A program made the translations under genes and the position numbers. A stretch of DNA of 64,000 bases from Thermomonas sp. (GTDB taxonomy: Bacteria; Pseudomonadota; Gammaproteobacteria; Xanthomonadales; Xanthomonadaceae). The stretch is from NCBI RefSeq assembly GCF_019104945.1, contig NZ_JAHRWW010000053.1, forward strand, positions 1-64,000, in the 5' to 3' direction. This document shows positions 17,293 through 23,369 of the stretch, one piece after another. Under the pieces are notes generated by a model, which ran no database searches, was not told where the DNA came from, and saw only the letters and a list, made by a program, of their open reading frames with translations. Positions within the stretch are counted from its first letter, which is position 1. The number at the start of each line of letters is the position of its first letter.

Positions 17293-17540
17293 GGGAGCTC
17301 CCCCTTAGGCGTAGGAATGTTCCGACGTTGGCGGCCGATTCGCGGAAAAGCCAAGCCATCGAAAGGAGCAGCAGCGGAATAGACGCCATGCCAAGCGACC
17401 CCATCAAGCAGGGGAACAACATCAAAGACGCACGCAACCTTGAACGGAAGCGAACGACGGAAACCAAACACAAGACGGGCAAGGCGGAAGGAGTCGAGGA
17501 ACTCCGAGCGAGTTAAAGAACGCTGGGAAAAAGTATTCAA
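17289..17540 (-). CDS. Small phage protein of unknown function (83 aa)
   Basis: The frame begins with TTG at 17540, with GGGG about eight bases upstream, and encodes 83 aa. The middle reads RLARLVFGFRRSLPFKV and DVVPLLDGVAWHGVYSAA, a mixed amphipathic sequence with no signal peptide. Its stop overlaps the next start (ATGA), and it lies one base after the stop of the 38-aa gene. I do not recognise the family. A competing frame at 17267-17482 is open, but it lacks these couplings. Confidence 0.5.
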   Translation of the reverse strand: MNTFSQRSLTRSEFLDSFRLARLVFGFRRSLPFKVACVFDVVPLLDGVAWHGVYSAAAPFDGLAFPRIGRQRRNIPTPKGELP

Positions 17541-17541
17541 G

Positions 17542-17658
17542 TTAGCGGCCCCTTACGTTGAACTGCCAATACAGAACCGCGCAGCACACAACACCGACGC
17601 CAAAGCCAAGCGCGAATGCGGCTTGAAAAATGCTGGCGATATCCTGCTGAATTTCCAT
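17542..17658 (-). CDS. 38-aa phage membrane peptide, first gene of the replication operon
   Basis: This short frame starts MEIQQDIASIFQAAFALG and ends QFNVRGR. It has an acidic start, one membrane helix with two adjacent Cys (GVGVVCCAVLYW) and a basic tail. The positive-inside pattern suggests the C-terminus stays in the cytoplasm. A strong AAGGGG site lies six bases before the ATG, and the next gene starts one base after its stop. Size and topology resemble the small minor coat proteins of filamentous phages, but the position ahead of rep is unusual for those. Confidence 0.6.
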   Translation of the reverse strand: MEIQQDIASIFQAAFALGFGVGVVCCAVLYWQFNVRGR

Positions 17659-17678
17659 TGCTTGCCCCTTTGAATGGA

Positions 17679-17735
17679 GCCCGCCGGATGAACTGGCCCC
17701 TCACCGGGAGGGGTTCAGCGACCTACCCGGCGGGC
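17679..17735. other. Compound hairpin in the phage intergenic region (candidate origin or packaging signal)
   Basis: A perfect 9-bp outer stem (GCCCGCCGG with CCGGCGGGC) encloses an inner hairpin made by TGAA/TTCA and CCCCT/AGGGG. Filamentous phages keep the rolling-circle origin and packaging signal as such hairpins in the noncoding region next to rep, so this is a good candidate. Confidence 0.55.
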
Positions 17736-17754
17736 ATAGTCGTTTGCTCATCGA

Positions 17755-17827
17755 CACCGGGGCGGATAGGGCGCGGCTGGGGATGCCTCGGGTTGAACAG
17801 TTCCCTGCCCTACGGCCCGCCCCGGTG
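17755..17827. other. Second long hairpin in the phage intergenic region
   Basis: An 11-bp perfect outer stem (CACCGGGGCGG with CCGCCCCGGTG) encloses a second stem (TAGGGC with GCCCTA) and a G-rich loop region. Together with the hairpin at 17679-17735 it fills the gap between the divergent regulator and replication operons. Confidence 0.55.
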
Positions 17828-17836
17828 GCGTGGCCA

Positions 17837-17905
17837 TGTCTCTAACCAAGAGACACGCGGGCAAGTACACTACCTAGAGACAAAACTGTCAATAGGGTGG
17901 AGACA
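17837..17905. promoter_or_regulatory. Candidate operator cluster upstream of the phage HTH regulator
   Basis: TGTCTCT and AGAGACA form an inverted repeat with a 5-base spacer at 17837-17855. AGAGACA occurs again at 17876-17882, and a near copy GGAGACA abuts the start codon at 17899-17905. Repeated half-sites just before an HTH gene are typical of autoregulation and of control of a divergent operon. Confidence 0.5.
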
Positions 17906-18303
17906 TGGAGCAGCTAAATAAATTACTTGACAAAATCAAGGAAACGCGCTCTCTCGCGTCAGATAACGCTCTCGCAGAATCCTTGGGAGTAAAAAGGCAG
18001 ACGGTAAGCAACTGGCGGAAGGAAAGAACATTACCCGATGCCGTACAGTGCGCCACCATTGCGGGACTAACAGGCGAACCCCTCGCCCGCGTTCTTGGAA
18101 TTGTGGGTGAAGCCCGCGCAATCAGCAAAGAAGAAAAAAAAGTATGGCGAAGGCTGGCGGCTATCGTTTCCCTGGGAATCGTTTCCCTGGGAATCGCCTT
18201 CTCAAACCCAGCAAATGCAAGGGACGCAGACGGCCAGCAGATCGAGCGCGGAGCGGTAACTACTATGCATTATGCGAAGTTATTAAAAGGTGGACTTTCC
18301 TAA
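17905..18303 (+). CDS. Phage HTH regulator (DUF3693-like) whose 3' end is replaced by host sequence
   Basis: The 132-aa product has an N-terminal helix-turn-helix (about residues 20-46, ALAESLGVKRQTVSNWRKE) and a membrane segment near residues 88-100 (IVSLGIVSLGIAF) that contains a tandem 15-bp duplication. This layout fits the DUF3693 proteins of filamentous phages. The attachment repeat lies inside the gene and encodes MHYAK. The last seven residues (LLKGGLS) and the stop come from the host side of attR. In the circular phage the frame would continue for 32 other residues, still visible at 11324-11422. Confidence 0.75.
   Translation: MEQLNKLLDKIKETRSLASDNALAESLGVKRQTVSNWRKERTLPDAVQCATIAGLTGEPLARVLGIVGEARAISKEEKKVWRRLAAIVSLGIVSLGIAFSNPANARDADGQQIERGAVTTMHYAKLLKGGLS
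18264..18280. repeat. attR, right copy of the 17-bp attachment repeat
   Basis: TATGCATTATGCGAAGT is identical to 11308-11324. The sequence to its left (GCGGTAACTAC) is a poor XerD arm, so this half-site is of phage origin, and XerC would have to act first in recombination. Confidence 0.85.
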
Positions 18304-18329
18304 TCAGAGTTCAAATCATGAGGTCGCGA

Positions 18330-18716
18330 TTATTCGCTGTATGCTGAACATCTCTCGTTTGACTGGTCAAATGTGCCGCCACCAATGCGCGTCACCTTGC
18401 CGTTAACGCACGCAAAAGCGGCTTTTTTCTGCATTGCTTGAACCGGCCCCATCATAGACGGGTAACGGTTCGGCTGTTGATCGCTGCGGTAAGGCGACGT
18501 AGGCAACGATGCAGGTTGCACAGGTGCGGCCTGTTCAAGCTGAGAAGTCACCTCCTTCAGGGATTCGTTAAAGCTGTCGGCAGCGGACCTTGCAGCCAAC
18601 GCAACAACGGCCGCTTGCAAAAGACTATGCACAATCAGCGCAGCAAGCACCGCGCCGAAAATACGCCAAAAAGGTGTGCCGCCTTCATCGTCTCTGGTAA
18701 ATGGTTTTCGGCTCAT
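18330..18716 (-). CDS. Membrane-anchored protein of unknown function next to dif
   Basis: The 128-aa product (start MSRKPFTRDDEGG) has one membrane helix at about residues 18-42 ([21 protein letters not shown]), a helical linker, a Pro/Ser-rich region, and a C-terminal segment with two Cys (AFACVNGK and NERCSAYSE). A start ten codons upstream is possible but gives no extra domain. No family is recognised. It is the first gene right of attR and is probably host-encoded. Confidence 0.6.
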   Translation of the reverse strand: MSRKPFTRDDEGGTPFWRIFGAVLAALIVHSLLQAAVVALAARSAADSFNESLKEVTSQLEQAAPVQPASLPTSPYRSDQQPNRYPSMMGPVQAMQKKAAFACVNGKVTRIGGGTFDQSNERCSAYSE

Positions 18717-18769
18717 GTAGGGCTCACAAAGGAGCAAGCCTAGCACACGCTAAATTAAATGCAGGGTTG

Positions 18770-18787
18770 GGCAACATGTCTGTTGCC
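18770..18787. promoter_or_regulatory. Palindrome in the divergent spacer before the HD-GYP gene
   Basis: GGCAACA and TGTTGCC form a perfect 7-bp inverted repeat around TGTC. The spacer 18717-18905 separates the divergent 128-aa membrane gene and the HD-GYP gene. The element could be an operator or a small hairpin. Confidence 0.3.
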
Positions 18788-18905
18788 TAAACACAAAATT
18801 TGATGTGGTTCAGATAAAGGAGCTTCACTAAAACGCTTGCTCGGCAACTGTGCGAGGATGTGCGGTTGTCGCGATGAGCGATGTCAGGGGTGTGCGTCAC
18901 ACATA

Positions 18906-20141
18906 ATGACGGCAGTAAGAGAAATTGAAATAGGCCAACTCTGCCTAGGCATGTACGTGCATAAACTAGGCACCTCGTGGCTAGACCATCCTTTTGTGCG
19001 CAGTAGTTTTTTACTGGAAACGCAGGAGGATCTGCGCAAAATTCAGGACATTGGCATTAGGACGGTTTGGATCGATGAATCCAAAGGGCTTACGCTGGAC
19101 GAATCCACTGCAGTGGCCGAAGTTGATGCCCCTGAAGAATGGCCGGTTGAGCTGGCTGCGCCTGTTGAAGAGGAAGCACAACAAGGTGGTAAAGAACGAT
19201 CGCTCGCCCCTACTTCAATGATGGTTGAGCTTGAGCATGCGCGCGCATTTTGTTTGGCGGCCAAAGAAGAAGTAAAACAGCTGTTTGCAGACTTGCGCAT
19301 GGGGAAGACGGTCACAGAGGCGTCAGTCATTCCTTTGGTTGAAGAAATTTCAGCCTCTATCTCGCGTAACCAAGCTGCATTGATTAGCGTAGCGCGGCTT
19401 AAAACACACGATGACTACACCTACCTACATTCGGTTGCGGTATGCGGGCTGATGCTGGCACTTGCTAAGCAGCTTGGGCTGGATGATATGCAAACCAAGA
19501 AAGCAGGTGTTGGCGGCTTGATGCACGACTTTGGCAAAGCCTTCATGCCGCTTGATGTGCTCAATAAGCCGGGCAAGCTCACAGATGACGAATTCGCCAT
19601 TATGAAGCAGCACCCGGTGGAAGGCGCGCGCGCGTTGCAGCAGTCTGGTGCGTCTGCTGAGGCTGTTGATATCGCCCTGCACCACCATGAAAAAATCAGC
19701 GGCCTAGGATACCCGCACGGGTTGAAAGGCAACGAAATTACCCTGCTCGCGCGCATGGGGGCCGTGTGTGATGTGTATGACGCGGTAACCTCCGTACGCG
19801 CCTACAAAGAGCCGTGGGACCCAGCCATGGCGATGCATCAGATGGCGCAGTGGCAGGGGCATTTCGACACCAGTATTTTTAATGCGTTCGTGAAATCCGT
19901 GGGTATTTATCCGGTAGGATCATTGGTACGTTTAGCCTCAAACCGGTTGGCCGTTGTAACCGAGCCAGGCAAACACTCCCTACTCTCGCCCATCGTTCGT
20001 GTATTCCATTCACTAACGAGCCAACAGGATATCCATGTGGAAACCGTCGATCTTGGTGCGCCGTCGTGCCGCGATAGTATCGTGGCTAGAATGGACCCTG
20101 CCGTTGTAGGTGGAAGAAATCTCAACGCGTATTGGCAATAA
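18906..20141 (+). CDS. HD-GYP domain cyclic-di-GMP phosphodiesterase with DUF3391
   Basis: The 411-aa protein (start MTAVREIEIGQL) has an N-terminal DUF3391 region (about 1-110) and an HD-GYP domain. Catalytic motifs are His175 (YLHSVAV), His207-Asp208 (GLMHDFGK), the HHHE run near 260-262, and GYP at 268-270. They are all present, so the enzyme should hydrolyse c-di-GMP to pGpG or GMP. The start was chosen because the family motif begins there; no strong ribosome binding site is visible. The next gene starts six bases after its stop. Confidence 0.88.
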   Translation: MTAVREIEIGQLCLGMYVHKLGTSWLDHPFVRSSFLLETQEDLRKIQDIGIRTVWIDESKGLTLDESTAVAEVDAPEEWPVELAAPVEEEAQQGGKERSLAPTSMMVELEHARAFCLAAKEEVKQLFADLRMGKTVTEASVIPLVEEISASISRNQAALISVARLKTHDDYTYLHSVAVCGLMLALAKQLGLDDMQTKKAGVGGLMHDFGKAFMPLDVLNKPGKLTDDEFAIMKQHPVEGARALQQSGASAEAVDIALHHHEKISGLGYPHGLKGNEITLLARMGAVCDVYDAVTSVRAYKEPWDPAMAMHQMAQWQGHFDTSIFNAFVKSVGIYPVGSLVRLASNRLAVVTEPGKHSLLSPIVRVFHSLTSQQDIHVETVDLGAPSCRDSIVARMDPAVVGGRNLNAYWQ

Positions 20142-20147
20142 TCAAGC

Positions 20148-21890
20148 ATGCCCATCGATGAGCGCAAAATCGGATTAGGATTTCCACAGACCGAAGTCTA
20201 TCGATTGGGCGCCAATGGCCCTAGTCTGAAATCGGTGATCGCCGCCGCAGACGGCAGGCACCAACAGCTTTCTCTATTGTGCTTAGACGTCGATGGCGTG
20301 GGTGCCATCCATGCGGCGATGGGCGAAAACGTAGTGGAACAGGCGCTTGTTGCGATCTCGCGGCGCGTGCTGCAAACCATTCCAGAGAATGCGCGTTTCT
20401 GGCGTTTAGGTGGCGAAGGGTTTGTGGTTGCGCTCGTTCATGGTGACGAACAGCATGCGGGTGAAGCCTTGGTGGAACAGCTGCGCGACGCGTTTGATAC
20501 GCCGCTTCAGGGGGCATCATTCACGCTGGATATCAGTCTTTCAATTGGGCTGGCGCGTTACCCGGAACATGCGCACGATGCGCAAACATTACTTGAAGCT
20601 GCAGAGCAAGCGCTACGGAAAGCCAAGCGCGGAGGCCCCGGCAGTTTTGCCAGTTACACCCCCGAACTCACTGCGCAGGCGACTGACGCTGTTCCGAAAG
20701 AAACGCTGGAACATCGTTTCGTTGATGCAATCGCCCATAGCGAGTTTCGTCTTTATTATCAGCCGGTTGTCAGTGGCCAAGACGGGAGCATTGTGGCCTG
20801 TAGCGCGTTGCTGCGCTGGCACGATACACAAGAAGGTGTGCTGCGCGCCAACCGCGTATTACCTGCGATTGAACGTGCGGGCTTGGCAGGGCCAGTGGGG
20901 CTTTGGACGATTGAAACGGCGATGCGTCAAGTGCAGCGCTGGCGCAGTGCCGGGATCGATTATGTCACGGCGTCGGTGCCGCTAGAGAGCGCGCTCTTAT
21001 TGCGTTTCGAATGCGTTGACATCATTGCCGACCTACTCCATCGCACGGGCTTGCCTGGCAGTGCGCTGGAATATGAAATATCGGAATCCGCGCTTGCACT
21101 CGATGACCCGCACGTTATGGGGAATCTGGAAGGCCTTCGCGCACAGGGCTCTATTCTGACCCTTGCTGATTTTGGTACGCGCGGATTAGGGTTGAATGCA
21201 CTCGCGCAGTACCCGCTAGAGCGTTTGAAAATCGACCATAGTTTTCTTCGCAATATTACAAATAACCCTCGAAGGGCGGCGTTGCTTCGCGGCATGATCG
21301 CAATGGGCCATAAACTTGGTATGACCGTAATTGCCAAAGGTGTGGAGACCGAAGCCGAGCTGGGTTTTCTGCGGCGGCAGCACTGCGATTTTTTCCAAGG
21401 CTACTTGTTTAGCCCTCCCCTGCCCGATGCAGGGATTGATGCGCTTGTACGCAGCCGGTTCTTGCGCCCGGATATCTTTCAGAACACAACTGACTTCGCA
21501 GCCTCGCGCACCTTGCTTCTTCTTGATGATGAAGACAATATCCTGCGCTCGCTGGTGCGGCTACTACGCCGTGATGGTTATCGGATATTGACCGCGAACA
21601 GCGTGAGTGAGGCATTTGATCTGTTGGCCTGCAAGGATGTGCAAGTCATCATGTCTGATCAGAGAATGCCGGGGATGAGCGGCATTGAATTTCTTTCGCG
21701 CGTGCGCGATCTTTATCCGAATACTGTCCGGCTGGCGCTCTCGGGGTATGCAGACATGGACGTCATTAGCCAAGCCATTAGCCAAGGTGCGGTGTTCCGC
21801 TTCTTGCTAAAGCCGTGGGACGATGCCGATCTGCGCGAACATGTGCGTGAGGCGTTTCGGTTGGTAGAACAGCAGCGCAGCCGAGGTTAA
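20148..21890 (+). CDS. GGDEF-EAL-receiver protein with degenerate enzyme domains
   Basis: The 580-aa protein has, in order, a GGDEF-like domain (about 10-170, motif GGEGF at 88-92), an EAL-like domain (about 185-440) and a C-terminal response-regulator receiver (about 454-575) with Asp504 and KPW. In the EAL part the catalytic Glu of EAL is Ser219, the DDFG motif is ADFG (340-343), and the Glu of AEGVE is Lys397. Neither c-di-GMP domain should be catalytic. The receiver at the C-terminus is an unusual order. It is cotranscribed with the HD-GYP gene and may act as its phosphorylation-dependent partner; this is inference. Confidence 0.8.
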   Translation: MPIDERKIGLGFPQTEVYRLGANGPSLKSVIAAADGRHQQLSLLCLDVDGVGAIHAAMGENVVEQALVAISRRVLQTIPENARFWRLGGEGFVVALVHGDEQHAGEALVEQLRDAFDTPLQGASFTLDISLSIGLARYPEHAHDAQTLLEAAEQALRKAKRGGPGSFASYTPELTAQATDAVPKETLEHRFVDAIAHSEFRLYYQPVVSGQDGSIVACSALLRWHDTQEGVLRANRVLPAIERAGLAGPVGLWTIETAMRQVQRWRSAGIDYVTASVPLESALLLRFECVDIIADLLHRTGLPGSALEYEISESALALDDPHVMGNLEGLRAQGSILTLADFGTRGLGLNALAQYPLERLKIDHSFLRNITNNPRRAALLRGMIAMGHKLGMTVIAKGVETEAELGFLRRQHCDFFQGYLFSPPLPDAGIDALVRSRFLRPDIFQNTTDFAASRTLLLLDDEDNILRSLVRLLRRDGYRILTANSVSEAFDLLACKDVQVIMSDQRMPGMSGIEFLSRVRDLYPNTVRLALSGYADMDVISQAISQGAVFRFLLKPWDDADLREHVREAFRLVEQQRSRG

Positions 21891-21910
21891 GCCCCAGCTG
21901 CGCCTTCAAC

Positions 21911-23039
21911 TTAAGCGGCGTCGCTACGCTTTGCACCGGCTTCGAGGCCAGATTTCAAACTTGCTTCTACGAACTCATCCAGATCGCCATCCAACACTTT
22001 TTGCGTATCGGAACGCTCAATGCCGGTGCGCAGGTCTTTGATGCGGCTCTGGTCGAGCACATAGTTGCGAATCTGGCTACCCCAGCCGATATCGGACTTG
22101 GTGGCTTCCAGCGCGTCTTTTTCGGCGTTGCGCTTCTGCACTTCCAGCTCGTACAGCTTGGCCTTCAGCATCTTCATCGCGCGGTCGCGGTTGGCGTGCT
22201 GGCTGCGTTCGGTCTGACAAGCAACGACTGTATTGGTGGGAACGTGGGTAATACGCACCGCCGATTCGGTCTTGTTGACGTGCTGGCCACCGGCGCCCGA
22301 GGATCGGTACACGTCGGTTCTTAGGTCAGCAGGGTTGATGTCGATGTCGATATCGTCTTCGACTTCCGGCGACACAAATACCGAGGTAAAGCTCGTATGG
22401 CGGCGGTTGTCGGAGTCAAACGGCGACTTGCGCACCAGCCGGTGCACGCCGATTTCTGTTTTCAACCAGCCATAGGCGTACTCGCCTTCCACGCGGAAGG
22501 TGGCGGATTTGATTCCGGCTACGTCGCCGCCGGAGACTTCCATCAGCTCGGCCTTCCAGCCGCGCGACTCGGCCCAGCGCAGGTACATGCGCAGCAGAAT
22601 TTCCGCCCAGTCTTGCGCCTCAGTGCCACCCGCGCCCGCTTGGATATCCACGAAGGCATTGCAGCTGTCCATCTGGCCGGAGAACATGCGCTGGAACTCG
22701 ATCGCTTCCACGCCTTTTTGGTAGCCATCGACGTCACTCACAACGGCCAGCGCGGTGTCTTCGTCGTTTTCCATCTCGGCCAGCTCAAGCAGTTCGTCGG
22801 CACCCACCAAGCCTTCTTTCAGGTTGCGGATGCCGTTCACTGTTTTATCCAGCATGGAACGCTCGCGGCCCAGCGCCTGCGCGCGCTCCGGGTCGTTCCA
22901 AATATCTGGGTTTTCTAATTCGCGTTCGACTTCTTCCAGGCGCTCACGCTTGGTGTCGTAGTCAAAGAAACCCCCGGAGCGCATCCAGCCGCCCGGTCAG
23001 GTCGGCAATGCGGGCTCGGATAGGATTGAGCTCGATCAT
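21911..23039 (-). CDS. prfB: Peptide chain release factor 2, with programmed +1 frameshift
   Basis: RF2 recognises UAA and UGA. The gene starts at the ATG at 23039. The first 25 codons run in one frame to an in-frame TGA at 22962-22964, after which the remaining 350 codons are in the +1 frame, giving 375 aa. The shift site CTT TGA C is preceded by a Shine-Dalgarno-like CGGGGG, as in E. coli, so RF2 shortage raises its own synthesis. The GGQ motif is in [17 protein letters not shown]. It is the last gene of a leftward group that includes recJ and greA-carBA. Confidence 0.95.
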
Positions 23040-23151
23040 GGCAAATACTTTTACGTCAGGTAATCGCGTAGTTTAGCAGTTTGTAGTTTGCTCACGCAGA
23101 CTTCGCGCGTGAGTATTCATGCTCGGCGGCGTTATATCCAAGGATCTCGTT

Positions 23152-23364
23152 ATGACTGCAACGCCCTTTTCCGTTGGCGACCATGTACGCTGGAATTCAA
23201 AGGCTGGGATGGTGAGCGGGCGCATCATCAAAGTGCATACGGCCGATTTTGACTATAAAGGCCATACGCATCGTGCGTCGCCAAGCAAGCCGCAGTATGA
23301 AATTCAAAGTGATAAGAGCAAACACATTGCTGCGCATTACGGTGCTGCACTAACAAAAATTTAA
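23152..23364 (+). CDS. DUF2945 (hypervirulence-associated TUDOR-like) small protein
   Basis: The 70-aa protein has the single-domain layout of DUF2945: FSVGDHVRWNSKAGMVSGRIIKVH near the N-terminus and YEIQSDKSKHIAAHYGAALTKI at the end. The start at 23152 has AAGGA seven bases upstream. It is transcribed against the prfB and recJ genes on both sides, an isolated rightward gene. The family's biological role is not established. Confidence 0.85.
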   Translation: MTATPFSVGDHVRWNSKAGMVSGRIIKVHTADFDYKGHTHRASPSKPQYEIQSDKSKHIAAHYGAALTKI

Positions 23365-23369
23365 GCCTC

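Larger units (their letters stand above)
11308..18280. mobile_element. Filamentous (inovirus) prophage integrated at dif
   Basis: The segment is bounded by an exact 17-bp direct repeat, giving a unit of about 6.96 kb, normal for an inovirus. It encodes the expected modules in order: regulator, replication (Rep, ssDNA-binding protein), coat proteins, pIII-like adsorption protein, DUF2523 and Zot/pI assembly ATPase. There is no integrase or transposase, which fits recombination by host XerC/XerD. There is no secretin (pIV), so export would use a host secretin. All structural genes are intact and tightly packed, so the element may be active. Confidence 0.9.

Noticed and set aside
17267..17482. 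A 71-aa hydrophobic frame overlapping the 83-aa and 66-aa phage genes
   Set aside because: It has no coupling to neighbours, whereas the 83-aa frame joins the 66-aa gene by an ATGA overlap and follows the 38-aa gene by one base.
17616..17921. A rightward 101-aa frame across the phage intergenic hairpins
   Set aside because: It crosses perfect inverted repeats and overlaps the 38-aa gene on the other strand, with no ribosome binding site or recognisable protein features.
18264..18280. A second functional dif site at the right end
   Set aside because: Only the centre and XerC arm are present. The XerD arm is degenerate, so it is better read as the phage-derived attR half.
18330..18716. The 128-aa membrane protein as a phage gene
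   Set aside because: It lies outside the right attachment repeat, so it belongs to the host side unless the prophage boundary is wrong.
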